Positions 1 through 7,943 of a DNA stretch of 17,192 nt are shown one piece after another (positions within the stretch are counted from its first letter, which is position 1; each line of letters begins with the position of its first letter). A model generated the notes under the pieces. It saw only the letters and a program-made list of their open reading frames with translations, made no database searches and had not been told where the DNA came from. Origin of the DNA: Nitrospinaceae bacterium (lineage in GTDB: Bacteria > Nitrospinota > Nitrospinia > Nitrospinales > VA-1); NCBI GenBank assembly GCA_029261675.1, contig JAJDBA010000081.1, positions 1 through 17,192 of the forward strand, in the 5' to 3' direction. A program made the translations under genes and the position numbers.

Positions 1-2
1 CC

Positions 3-407
3 TTGTTGAACGCGATGAATAAAGCGGTAAAAGAACTTGCAAACCAGTCGCATCTAAAAGTCGTTACTATGATCAACAATGAGTATAAATTCCTAGCAAT
101 CCTTTTCATTCTGGGCACAGGATTGAGCTTTTTTATTATCAGGGCTATTACCATCCCATTGAGAGAAGTTTCTGAAAAGGTAGATCAGGTTTCTATGGGA
201 ATGATTCTTCAAGATCAAATTGAAGTAGGTAACAAGGATGAAATTGGAAGACTCCGAAATAGCTTTAACCGATTGATCGATAGTCTTTCGCATCTAATAA
301 AACTTTTAGACAGGTTTACGGCTGGTGATTACTCCAATGCATCACAACTCCGAAGAGGTGATATAGAGAAAGCTATTTTTCGCCTAGTTGCATCAAAAAA
401 TTTATAA
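3..407 (+). CDS. C-terminal part of a membrane HAMP-domain signalling protein (5' truncated)
   Basis: Only the last 134 codons are inside the window; the gene almost certainly begins upstream, so the TTG at position 3 is just the first in-frame codon seen. The visible part has a hydrophobic membrane helix (about residues 29-47, FLAILFILGTGLSFFIIRAI) followed directly by a HAMP domain (about 48-100) with the usual conserved proline (ITIPLREV) and the DEIGRLRNSFN signature of the second helix. HAMP domains are cytoplasmic linkers that pass a signal from a periplasmic sensor to an output domain. Here only about 35 residues follow the HAMP and then the gene stops: no kinase, cyclase, GGDEF or chemotaxis-receptor domain is present, and the next 220 bases do not encode one. 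The protein may act through a partner or be a truncated receptor. HAMP assignment is fairly secure; the function is unknown. Confidence 0.8.
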   Translation: MLNAMNKAVKELANQSHLKVVTMINNEYKFLAILFILGTGLSFFIIRAITIPLREVSEKVDQVSMGMILQDQIEVGNKDEIGRLRNSFNRLIDSLSHLIKLLDRFTAGDYSNASQLRRGDIEKAIFRLVASKNL

Positions 408-493
408 GCCCTTCGCTTCCCCCCAGTTTTCACTATCAATTCTATTCTATTAGATATCTTTTAGACCCCCTTCCTAAGAAATCTGTCAAAAAC

Positions 494-508
494 TCCCTAT
501 TTGAGGGA
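494..508. repeat. Short inverted repeat / hairpin upstream of the outer-membrane protein gene
   Basis: TCCCT and AGGGA form a perfect 5-bp stem around the loop ATTTG. It lies 120 bases before the start of the gene at 629, in an otherwise unremarkable AT-rich 221-bp gap. No T-run follows directly, so it is not a convincing terminator for the HAMP gene. Its core CCCTATTTGAGGGA recurs with one mismatch at 14998-15011, which hints at a binding site or a dispersed repeat rather than a chance hairpin. Confidence 0.45.
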
Positions 509-628
509 ATATTTTTCCAGAAAATAATATCTTGAAAGAGGCGAACTATTTTATTTAGGAAACAAATCTGAAGGTGGAGGATTTATTATTCTAATTTTCG
601 TAATTTCGGTGGTATAGGGGGAGGAAAA

Positions 629-1528
629 ATGAGGACAACGTGTTCGGTTAAATTAATATTAGTATTACTGATGGTTTGTTGGGCAAGCTCCGCAGCGGCG
701 TTTGACTTTGACCCTAAAGGTTCCTTGGGTGAAGGTAAATTCAAGCGCTATGTCCCGCCTTTGGCACAGCCCTATTTCAACGAAACACCCTATATAACGA
801 CTGAAGCTCGTTTAGTTTATCTTTATAATGAGATCCCCAAAGGTTTTGTAACAGGTGGTGGTAGCATTAGCATTTTTGCCGCTCAAATTCGTGTGGCCTT
901 GACGGAGCGATTGGGTTTAATAGCAACAAAAGATGGTTATACCATTCTACACTTTGACAATGTCCTCCCCGATTCAGATGGTTTCGAAAATATTTCATTT
1001 GGTTTTAAATACGCCTTGTATTCTAGGCCAGAAACGGAAGACATAATTACTTTTGGAATCGAGTATGAACCTCCCACGGGAAGTTTATCCACAGGAGCTA
1101 TTAACTTGCAGGGTAAGGGAGATGGTTTTTTGGATTACTTTTTAACGGGAGCGCATGCTCATGAAAAATGGGGGTTCCAAGCCAGCTTAGGTATCCAGCA
1201 AGCATTGGACCCAGACTTCAATAGCTCCTTCTTTCACTGGCATACTCATATCGACTATGAATTGTGTAAAAATTTCTTTCCCTTGATTGAATTAAATGGT
1301 CTAACGGCGGTTGATGATGGAAACCGAACGGGAATCGCCAACTTTGAGGGGAATGATGCAGCTAACTTCGGAAGTACGGCTTCAAGTCATGTGGTCTCAG
1401 GAACGGTTGGTTTTCGATATCGTTTTACTGACCATGTGATGTTAGGGGTGGGCTATGAAACAGCATTGACTGAACAAAAAGATCTTCTTGAATATAGAAC
1501 GAACTTGGACCTTGTGCTCCATTTTTAA
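629..1528 (+). CDS. Putative outer-membrane beta-barrel / transporter-like protein
   Basis: 299 residues. The start is well supported by a purine-rich GGGGGAGG ribosome-binding site a few bases before the ATG. The N-terminus is a typical Sec signal peptide: a positive start, a hydrophobic core (LILVLLMVC), and a small-residue cleavage site after AAA near residue 24. The mature part is rich in alternating hydrophobic/polar strands, with glycine and aromatic residues, and ends in Phe (NLDLVLHF), the usual last residue of outer-membrane barrels recognised by BamA. Strand-like stretches such as ENISFGFKYALY, GFQASLGIQQAL and GTVGFRYRFTDHVMLGVGYETAL fit a barrel of roughly 12 strands, and resemble the transporter-like proteins annotated as 'MetA pathway of phenol degradation'. 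That family name does not define a substrate. The gene stands alone between the HAMP gene and a convergent tRNA. The barrel location is likely; the substrate is unknown. Confidence 0.75.
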   Translation: MRTTCSVKLILVLLMVCWASSAAAFDFDPKGSLGEGKFKRYVPPLAQPYFNETPYITTEARLVYLYNEIPKGFVTGGGSISIFAAQIRVALTERLGLIATKDGYTILHFDNVLPDSDGFENISFGFKYALYSRPETEDIITFGIEYEPPTGSLSTGAINLQGKGDGFLDYFLTGAHAHEKWGFQASLGIQQALDPDFNSSFFHWHTHIDYELCKNFFPLIELNGLTAVDDGNRTGIANFEGNDAANFGSTASSHVVSGTVGFRYRFTDHVMLGVGYETALTEQKDLLEYRTNLDLVLHF

Positions 1529-1617
1529 AGCAGACAAAGTAAGCCCAAGGGCAAAGGAAACTATCTGTGCGAAGAACCCTTGTGGGTGAATACTCAATAG
1601 GTCACTAAGGGAAGAAG

Positions 1618-1704
1618 TGGTGCCGGAGGTCGGAATCGAACCGACACGAGGTTGCCCTCGCAGGATTTTGAATCCTGTGCGTCTACCAATTTCACCACTC
1701 CGGC
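1618..1704 (-). tRNA. tRNA-Leu, anticodon CAA
   Basis: Read on the minus strand, the sequence folds as a class II tRNA. The acceptor stem is GCCGGAG with CTCCGGC; the D-arm includes GGTAGACGC; the anticodon stem CAGGA/TCCTG encloses the loop TTCAAAA, giving anticodon CAA (reads UUG); there is a long variable arm; the T-arm is GTCGG-TTCGATT-CCGAC. The discriminator base is A, as expected for leucine, and the 3' CCA is encoded in the DNA (1618-1620). Length 87 with CCA. The gene is solitary, lying between the outer-membrane protein gene (convergent) and the end of the TPR operon (same strand). No integration site or duplicated tRNA end is visible. Confidence 0.97.
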
Positions 1705-1718
1705 ATAATTCAGTGGAT

Positions 1719-1734
1719 ATCCATAAATATGGAT
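1719..1734. repeat. Perfect inverted repeat in the tRNA-Leu leader
   Basis: ATCCATA and TATGGAT form a perfect 7-bp inverted repeat separated by two A. It lies between the candidate promoter (-10 at 1750-1755) and the tRNA 5' end (1704), so it would fall in the transcribed leader removed during tRNA maturation. It could be a small palindromic protein site; no function can be assigned. Confidence 0.35.
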
Positions 1735-1749
1735 TCGGAATTGGGGAAT

Positions 1750-1779
1750 AAGATACCACATGATCATTTATCTTGGCAA
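1750..1779 (-). promoter_or_regulatory. Candidate sigma-70 promoter for tRNA-Leu
   Basis: On the minus strand TTGCCA (1774-1779, five of six matches to TTGACA) is followed after 18 bases by TATCTT (1750-1755, four of six matches to TATAAT). Transcription would begin about 40 bases before the mature tRNA. It is the best pair in the short gap between the TPR operon and the tRNA and is supported only by position and consensus match. Confidence 0.4.
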
Positions 1780-1818
1780 AAAATTCCTTCCTCTCTGCTA
1801 TTTTCCTTAATAAATGGG

Positions 1819-3570
1819 TTAAGGGGTGGAATACTGTTTGAGAAGCTTCCTCATTTCCCCGGCTTCTGTCTGATTAGGGTCCAGGGCTAAGGAGCGGGAG
1901 AAATATAGCAGGCTCTCTTTCAAATTTTTTAAATGGTAAAAATGAAGTACGCCCAGATTTTTAAAGACATGCGAGAATCGAGAGTCAATCTCGATACATT
2001 TTTTGAAATAAATATCTGCTAACTTCCAATTTTTTCGAGCTAAATAGATCTCCCCTAATTTGGCATAAGTTTCGGGAATTTCTGGCTTGAGATTAAGGGC
2101 AGTTTGGAATCGCAGGATCGCCTCTTCAACGCGACCTTCATTAAGATATAGCTCACCCAAATTATACTGAACAACAAAAATATCGGGTCCTTTAGAAAGA
2201 GCCTCCTCATAATATCGAACAGCATCTTCATTGTTCCCTTCTATGCTATGAGCTCTTGCTAGATTAATCAGAGGACGAAGTTTTTCTGGCGATTTTTTAT
2301 AAGTGTCCTGCCATAAAGATAACTCGCTTTTCCAGATCTTATTTCTTTCTATATTTAATGTCCCCAGAAATAGGGTTAGTCCGCATAGAATTAAGACACC
2401 TGATTTTTGATTTTTTAAAATATCGAATATCCCGTAGGACAAAATAAAAATTATACCAGGTAAAGCCAGATATACCCGATGCTCTGCCGCAAGATCATGC
2501 AAGGTAACGATAGATGAGGAGGGAGAGAGAATTATAAAAAACCAGCTGAGACAGAAAATGTAAAACCGCCATGCTTTCTGTTTCCGCAAATAATAAGCAC
2601 TGAAAGCGATTATCACCATGCTTGCAATAAAGCTAAAGGAAAAAAGGTGAGTAACAACCTCAACATCGGGATCGACATTTAAATTTATGGGGAATAAGAT
2701 TTTTTGAAGATAGTAAAAAACAATCACAGCAGGTTGGCTGAGCATATACTTTGCTCTGCCCACCATTTCATGGGGATTAGATGGACCAATCAGAAAAGTT
2801 TCATCTGAAAAAAGTTTATATAAAAGGAGACTTAAAAACATTAATACAGCGGTGAGTATTATCCATTTCCAATTGAGAAGAAACTTTATAATCGGAGAAT
2901 CTAAGGAGCAAACAGATATATAATACAAAAATATAATCAACGGAAATGTCGCAAGCGTTTGTTTGACACTAAACCCGACCACGGCTAGGAGCAGTATCGA
3001 AAAAGGTAGTATAAGTTTTTTTAGCAGTGAATGGCGCTTGCGTAGATCTAGACAAGATTGGAATAAGAAAAATCCAAGCAGATAAAAAGTTGCAGCTAAA
3101 ACTTCGGACCGACTGATAATATATATGACAGATTCTGTTTGAATGGGATGAACTAAAAAGAGAGTTGCCGCGAAAAAAGAAATGGAAGTATTATTTCCGC
3201 CATTTTGATTTTTGAAATGAACTAAGGCCTTTTTGAAAATATGATAAATTAGAATCGCATTAAGTATGTGAAGTGCGAGATTGAACATATGATATCCAAG
3301 GGGACGCAGATCATCGAGGTGGGCGTTAAGCGCCATGGAAATCGATAGGAGTCCTCTAGAAAAAAATCCCGCCATCCAGAATTGCAGAGTCAGCATAGAT
3401 TCTGGATTCTTCAAGCTCAGGCTATTTTTTATGTAGGCAACGCTGTCAAACTGAAAGGTGTTTTGTAGATGGTTTCCATAGACAAGAATGCCAATTAAAG
3501 CCAAGGCGATACTGCAATATATTTTTTGGACCTTTGTAGTGGAGGATGGATTTTTAAATTTGCAAACCAT
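1819..3570 (-). CDS. TMTC-like polytopic membrane protein with 4 TPRs; acidic-pair residue lost
   Basis: 583 residues, third gene of the operon, starting 8 bases after the 642-aa gene. About 400 N-terminal residues form many hydrophobic helices; about 145 C-terminal residues form four TPRs after a SLWQDTYKKSP junction. The membrane part shares family hallmarks with its two upstream paralogues: a first loop motif, an LGYHMFNLALHILNAIL helix, an ISRSEVLAATFYLLGF segment and AAEHRVYL. This pattern resembles eukaryotic TMTC O-mannosyltransferases (GT-C fold, DUF1736). In the paralogues the first loop reads YDD or FDD; here it is FDS (D42, S43; the AGC codon is clear), so the second acidic residue of the presumed catalytic pair is missing. 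It may be an inactive partner or have another activity. Membrane/TPR architecture is secure, family likeness good, enzyme activity unproven. Confidence 0.82.
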   Translation of the reverse strand: MVCKFKNPSSTTKVQKIYCSIALALIGILVYGNHLQNTFQFDSVAYIKNSLSLKNPESMLTLQFWMAGFFSRGLLSISMALNAHLDDLRPLGYHMFNLALHILNAILIYHIFKKALVHFKNQNGGNNTSISFFAATLFLVHPIQTESVIYIISRSEVLAATFYLLGFFLFQSCLDLRKRHSLLKKLILPFSILLLAVVGFSVKQTLATFPLIIFLYYISVCSLDSPIIKFLLNWKWIILTAVLMFLSLLLYKLFSDETFLIGPSNPHEMVGRAKYMLSQPAVIVFYYLQKILFPINLNVDPDVEVVTHLFSFSFIASMVIIAFSAYYLRKQKAWRFYIFCLSWFFIILSPSSSIVTLHDLAAEHRVYLALPGIIFILSYGIFDILKNQKSGVLILCGLTLFLGTLNIERNKIWKSELSLWQDTYKKSPEKLRPLINLARAHSIEGNNEDAVRYYEEALSKGPDIFVVQYNLGELYLNEGRVEEAILRFQTALNLKPEIPETYAKLGEIYLARKNWKLADIYFKKCIEIDSRFSHVFKNLGVLHFYHLKNLKESLLYFSRSLALDPNQTEAGEMRKLLKQYSTP

Positions 3571-3578
3571 AAAATCTC

Positions 3579-5507
3579 TTATCTAACTTGCCCAATTGAG
3601 AATTGCAATAGTTTTTGAGCATTCACATTTTCAGGTTGTAGGTTTATCAGTTTTTCTAAATGTGGAATCGCTTTTTTATAATCCTCTTTTTTTAAATGAA
3701 TGGCTGCGAGGTTATTGTGAATTTCTGGAATATCCGGTTGAATGCTTAATACTTGCTCGAACGCAACTCTGGCTTGCTCCATTGCTCCTAAAACCCAGAA
3801 GATGGTGCCCATATTGTTGTGAGCCTTATAATGGTTTGGGTCTATTTCCAGAGTTTTGCGCAACTGATGTAGGGCATGATCAAATAATTTTAGATTTTTA
3901 TATGAGTTCGCTAGGTCGAAATAGTAATCGGCTTTAAAAGGTTTCAAGCTGATGGCTTTTTCAAAGTAAGGTATAGCCTCTTTATATCTTCCCAGGTTAT
4001 TTCTGGCAAACCCTGAATAATAAAAAGTGTCAGCTTTTTTAGTGCCGAGACTTATCCCCAAATCAAACTTTTCTATAGCTTGTTCCCAGTTTTTCTCACG
4101 CCCCGCAATATGACCCAAATTAACGTACGAGTCGATTTGCGAAGGGTTAATGGTTAAAGCCGTTATAAGTGCACCCTTGGCCTTTTGCAATTGATCGGCT
4201 GCCATATAAGCAGCAGCTAGATTATTATGAACCAAAGCCTTTCGGGGTGACTTTCGCGACGTGTCCTCCCAAAGAGAAACCTCAGACCGAAAGTCAAGGG
4301 ATCGGGTTAGAGTTAACGTGCATGATAATAAAATAAAAATCAAAAAAAGTATTTTGGTTGTTCTCTGACAGTTTCTGATATTTAAAAACATCCATCCTAA
4401 AACTAGGCTGAATCCCAAGCCCGGCAAATAGACCCGATGTTCCGTTGCTAATTGTTTTAAAGGAATAAAACTGGATGTGGGAAGAAGAGTGATGAGAAAC
4501 CACAAGGCACCAAACTTTATAAGTTTTGACTGTTGCTTGAAAATTATGATCCCTGCAATGAGAAGGATTGTCAGAGAAATAATCCAATCCCAATGGAACC
4601 AATTGTTGTAAAGAACGAGGTCTGGTTCGAAATTTAAGTTGAGGGGGATCAGTAATTTTAGCAGGTAATAACCCGCGATAACTTTTATTTGGCTCAATAA
4701 ATAGAGCAGATGATGAGTATTTGCTGAAGTGGGGTCAGCCTTAAGAGAGAAAAGGTTTCCTTGTTCAAAATATCTATAGCCAAGAAAAATCAGTAGTAAA
4801 AATAATATGGATATTAATTTTGGAATTAAACTTTTTCTATTTTCACTAGGCGTAGCCAACCATAGATAAACGATCGCAATCAGGGGAAAGGAGGCTACAA
4901 TTTCTTTTGAGGCAATTCCTAGAAATAAAACTATTAGTAGACTGGAGACCAAAATAGGAGTGCGGAACTTGGAGGTTTCTTCTTTGATTGGTTTTAATAT
5001 TTTCAAAAAAATATAAAAAGCCAGTAAATAAAAAAAAGTAGCCAATAATGATGATCGACTGGATAAATAGGTAACGGCTTGTACGTTCAAAGGATTTGCC
5101 AAATGAGTAACTGAGCAGACCAGTGGTAAAGTTTTTAGCAGAGATCGTTTATTTGATGATTCGACGCATAGAAATTCTTTAACAAGGAAAAACCAAAGGA
5201 TTGCGTTAAGAATGTGGATTAGAATATTGACGAGATGATAGCCAAAGACTTTTATCTCTCCCAGGTGTTGGTTGACTGCAAAAGAAAGTAAAAGTACAGA
5301 TCTATTGAAAATATTCTGGATGCCCACCTTCTCCTGAAACTTGCCTAGATCTTTTATGTGCGGGTTTTCAACAATTGCATGTGCGTCATCATAATGGAAC
5401 GGAGAATGAAGAGTGCCATAGAAGGCTAGTAATCCCATACAACAAAGAAAGAAAATAGCCTTTATCTGGGGCGTTACCGAATCAAAATTTTGTGGGTTGG
5501 AATTCAT
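3579..5507 (-). CDS. TMTC-like polytopic membrane protein with 6 TPRs (putative GT-C glycosyltransferase)
   Basis: 642 residues, second gene of the operon. Its ATG overlaps the stop of the 757-aa gene by 4 bases (5504-5507), implying translational coupling. A membrane helix at about residues 16-33 is followed by a loop with SPFHYDDAHAI (D40, D41), matching the acidic pair typical of the first luminal or periplasmic loop of GT-C glycosyltransferases and of TMTC proteins. Further hallmarks are FGYHLVNILIHILNAIL (88-104), YLSSRSSLLATFFYLLAFY (147-165) and ATEHRVYLPG (354-363). After the SLWEDTSRKSP junction (411-421) six consecutive TPRs fill the rest (about 424-640), each with the N-L-G...A...P spacing. 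By analogy to TMTC the TPRs would be extracytoplasmic and could hold the acceptor protein. Donor and acceptor are unknown. Confidence 0.85.
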   Translation of the reverse strand: MNSNPQNFDSVTPQIKAIFFLCCMGLLAFYGTLHSPFHYDDAHAIVENPHIKDLGKFQEKVGIQNIFNRSVLLLSFAVNQHLGEIKVFGYHLVNILIHILNAILWFFLVKEFLCVESSNKRSLLKTLPLVCSVTHLANPLNVQAVTYLSSRSSLLATFFYLLAFYIFLKILKPIKEETSKFRTPILVSSLLIVLFLGIASKEIVASFPLIAIVYLWLATPSENRKSLIPKLISILFLLLIFLGYRYFEQGNLFSLKADPTSANTHHLLYLLSQIKVIAGYYLLKLLIPLNLNFEPDLVLYNNWFHWDWIISLTILLIAGIIIFKQQSKLIKFGALWFLITLLPTSSFIPLKQLATEHRVYLPGLGFSLVLGWMFLNIRNCQRTTKILFLIFILLSCTLTLTRSLDFRSEVSLWEDTSRKSPRKALVHNNLAAAYMAADQLQKAKGALITALTINPSQIDSYVNLGHIAGREKNWEQAIEKFDLGISLGTKKADTFYYSGFARNNLGRYKEAIPYFEKAISLKPFKADYYFDLANSYKNLKLFDHALHQLRKTLEIDPNHYKAHNNMGTIFWVLGAMEQARVAFEQVLSIQPDIPEIHNNLAAIHLKKEDYKKAIPHLEKLINLQPENVNAQKLLQFSIGQVR

Positions 5508-7777
5508 TTAGAAATATTGTTGATTTTATTTTTCAATATTTTTTCAAGCTCAGAATCTTTATTTAGGTTTAAAGCTATTTGGTATTTTTCTTCAGCATTT
5601 CTGGCATGGCCTTGAGCTAAAAAGGCATCCCCTAGAAGGATCAAAGTGTTCAGGTCTGTTGGAATCATACTTAATGATTTTTTAAGAAAGGATTGAGCAT
5701 TTGTCCAGTCTTCTAGGTTTAAATAATTGATCCCGATCTGAGTAAGCGCCGAAGCCCTGGGTCCTGTGATCGCCATATAGTTATTGAACCTGTTAATTGA
5801 TTCTTGCCAACGCATTTGTTTTTGTTTGATTAGGGCAAGATTGAATAAAGCCGGTTCATGTTTATCATTCATCTCTATGCATTTTAGTAAATATTTTTCT
5901 GCTCGATCATATTCACCTTGCATCATCAAAGCTGTCCCTATATTAAAATACGCGGGTAGTAAAGAGGGGTTTTGTTGAATGGCCTGTTCCCATTCTATGA
6001 TCGCAAGAGAAATTTTCCCTGTCTTGCCATAGACCTCTCCGAGATTTAGATGGGCAATTGGAAAGTAGTCGTTACCACTCTGCGACTGTTTATCTTTGAT
6101 TGCTTGTTTGTATAGTTTTTCGGCTTTTTCATAAAACCCTTTTTTGTTGTAGACAGAGCCTAGCCCTATTTTCGCAGAAGAGTGATGAGGTCTGATTGAA
6201 AGCGTTTTTAGATATTCCTGCTCTGCGAGACCCAGTTTACCTTGATCCAAATAAATGCTCGCCAGGTTGTAGTGAGGCTCAACGAGTTCGGCTGCAATTC
6301 GAAGGTTGGAGTTGTCTGAGCTTGCCAGACCCTTTTTTCTTGAAAGGAACTCCCCTGTATTTTTTAGGTTAAATTTGTCTTCTATGAATCTGGGAATATT
6401 TGCAATGCTCTTTTCAAAGTGATAGCTAGCGCGCATGAGATCGCCTTTTTCGAAATAGGCTTTTCCAAGATTATTATGCGCTCGGGACGATGATGGATTT
6501 TTTCTTGCGACGTCTTCCCACAAGCTTATTTCGCTGATCCAATCGTTATTCCTTGTAATGGTTGCCAAGCTGAAAGCGATTATTATTAGTGATAAAAAAC
6601 AAAACCTCCAGATTGAACAAAGACGAGATATACCCCAGCCTACTACCATACATACTCCCAATGTCATAGGAAGGTAGGTGCGGTGCTCAACCGCTAGGTC
6701 GTTCAACGGTATAAAACTTGAGGTTGGCGCAAGTGTAATAAGAAACCATGCTGTTCCTACCAGCAACCATATATTTCGTGATTTAATGGCAGCCACTACT
6801 ATCCCAGAGATGATCAGTATCGCAAAGATAATGAAGGGGTCTTCATTGATGGAACTAAAGGGCATGCCGCTGTCCACACTTAAGTTAAATGGGAAAAGGA
6901 ACAGCCTTAAATAGTAAAAAACAATTACCTTTATTTGGATAAGTAGGTAAGGCAGTTGACCATACAGCTCCAATCCTTGGTCTTTTGCATTGTAAAGCCA
7001 GGAATCTCCTAATAAAAATAATGCTGCGACTGAAATTAAAATGAGAAATAAATAGGCCCAGTTTCTTTTCCATAACGCTTGCATATTTTTTCTAGAAAAA
7101 ATAAAAACAAAATACCAGAAGCTCATTAATAGTGGCAAGGTTGCAGCAATCAATTTAGACGCAAGGCTTAGATACATTGTTGTAGCCACTAGCGGGATTA
7201 AGGTCAGATTGTTTACTAAAGCGGTCTTCTTTTTTTCAAGGCTAAACAAATTCAGGAACAAGTATAAAGAGAATAAATAAAAGAATGTCGCCAGAACCGA
7301 TGAGCGAGAAGAAATATAAGATATTGAATCTGTGTTCAAAGGATGCAGAGAAAACATTAGAGCGGTTATGAATGGAAATATCCATATGCCAGTCTGATTT
7401 TTTATTCCGGAATTTTTGTTGGATGTGTCATTAAAACTTCTGTGAAAAGAAGCCGTTTTTAAGACTGAAAAAAATATTAGAAGAGTGACTCCAATATGGA
7501 GCATAAGGTTAAACAAGTGGAACCCAAATTCCTTATTTTTGCCCAGGGAGTTGTTTAGTGCATAAGTCCAAAGAAGAACGGGTCGATTTTCAAAAGAAGA
7601 AATTTTTACAAACTGGTTGAATGATTCCAGGTCTTCAACCCATTGGCTATTTATCAAAGGAACATCATCGAACTGAAAAGAACCTTTTAGCGAATTGAAA
7701 TATATCCCGGTGCTGGATAAAACCAAAAGTAGGACGCAGGCCAGTTGTTTTTGTATTTTTGACGGGAGGAAAACCAT
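5504..7777 (-). CDS. TMTC-like polytopic membrane protein with 8 TPRs (putative GT-C glycosyltransferase)
   Basis: 757 residues, first and longest gene of the three-gene operon. A modest Shine-Dalgarno (AAAGG) lies before the ATG. The membrane domain begins with a helix at about 11-28, then a loop with GSFQFDDVPLI (D37, D38) and NRPVLLWTYALNN; later motifs are FGFHLFNLMLHIG, ISYISSRSSVLATFFYLFSLYLF and AVEHRTYLP. The SLWEDVARKNP junction leads to about eight TPRs. Between TPR1 (SRAHNNLGKAYFEKG) and TPR2 (VEPHYNLASIYLDQG) there is an unusual spacer of roughly 35 residues rich in Lys, Ser and Asn. The three paralogues differ mainly in TPR number (8, 6, 4), as expected if each recognises a different partner. 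It faces the GAF/AAA+/Fis gene divergently, which could be its regulator, though no binding evidence exists. Family assignment rests on motifs recalled from TMTC proteins. Confidence 0.85.
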   Translation of the reverse strand: MVFLPSKIQKQLACVLLLVLSSTGIYFNSLKGSFQFDDVPLINSQWVEDLESFNQFVKISSFENRPVLLWTYALNNSLGKNKEFGFHLFNLMLHIGVTLLIFFSVLKTASFHRSFNDTSNKNSGIKNQTGIWIFPFITALMFSLHPLNTDSISYISSRSSVLATFFYLFSLYLFLNLFSLEKKKTALVNNLTLIPLVATTMYLSLASKLIAATLPLLMSFWYFVFIFSRKNMQALWKRNWAYLFLILISVAALFLLGDSWLYNAKDQGLELYGQLPYLLIQIKVIVFYYLRLFLFPFNLSVDSGMPFSSINEDPFIIFAILIISGIVVAAIKSRNIWLLVGTAWFLITLAPTSSFIPLNDLAVEHRTYLPMTLGVCMVVGWGISRLCSIWRFCFLSLIIIAFSLATITRNNDWISEISLWEDVARKNPSSSRAHNNLGKAYFEKGDLMRASYHFEKSIANIPRFIEDKFNLKNTGEFLSRKKGLASSDNSNLRIAAELVEPHYNLASIYLDQGKLGLAEQEYLKTLSIRPHHSSAKIGLGSVYNKKGFYEKAEKLYKQAIKDKQSQSGNDYFPIAHLNLGEVYGKTGKISLAIIEWEQAIQQNPSLLPAYFNIGTALMMQGEYDRAEKYLLKCIEMNDKHEPALFNLALIKQKQMRWQESINRFNNYMAITGPRASALTQIGINYLNLEDWTNAQSFLKKSLSMIPTDLNTLILLGDAFLAQGHARNAEEKYQIALNLNKDSELEKILKNKINNISK

Positions 7778-7837
7778 CGAACCTTTAAAAGAAGAAAAAT
7801 CACAAGATTATGGGGAAGGCTAAAAACGTTCCCTATT

Positions 7838-7853
7838 ATATATAATTATATAT
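7838..7853. repeat. 16-bp perfect AT palindrome between divergent genes
   Basis: The sequence ATATATAATTATATAT is a perfect 16-bp palindrome, about 60 bases before the first TPR-operon gene and 176 before the activator gene. It contains the minus-strand hexamer TATAAT, and a second TATAAT (7835-7840, minus) overlaps its edge, so it may include the -10 element of the TPR operon. No good -35 accompanies either hexamer. Because the whole 7778-8028 gap is very AT-rich, such a palindrome can occur by chance; it could also be an easily melted promoter region or an operator. Confidence 0.35.
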
Positions 7854-7914
7854 CGTCGATTTTAAAAGGATTGATTAGGTGATTTATTTAATGTAATTAG
7901 CGAAATATTAATGC

Positions 7915-7943
7915 TTTTCAATTTAAGATACTAAATGTATACT
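7915..7943 (+). promoter_or_regulatory. Candidate promoter for the GAF/AAA+/Fis regulator
   Basis: TTTTCA (7915-7920) and TATACT (7938-7943) are spaced by 17 bases and would give a leader of about 80 bases. Competing choices exist in the same AT-rich stretch: ATGACA (7968-7973) with TAAATT (7991-7996), and an exact TATAAT at 8000-8005 without a -35. No GG-N10-GC sigma-54 promoter was found in the gap. The precise promoter is therefore uncertain. Confidence 0.28.

Noticed and set aside
1543..1552. GCCC/GGGC mini-hairpin after the outer-membrane protein gene as terminator
   Set aside because: The loop is only two bases and no T-run follows on either strand.
1618..1704. tRNA-Leu as an attachment site for a genomic island covering the TPR operon
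   Set aside because: No integrase gene and no second copy of the tRNA 3' end in the window; the TPR genes resemble their neighbours in base composition by eye.
1442..1759. Minus-strand ORF of 105 codons
   Set aside because: It reads through the whole tRNA-Leu gene and the end of the outer-membrane protein gene; a shadow frame.
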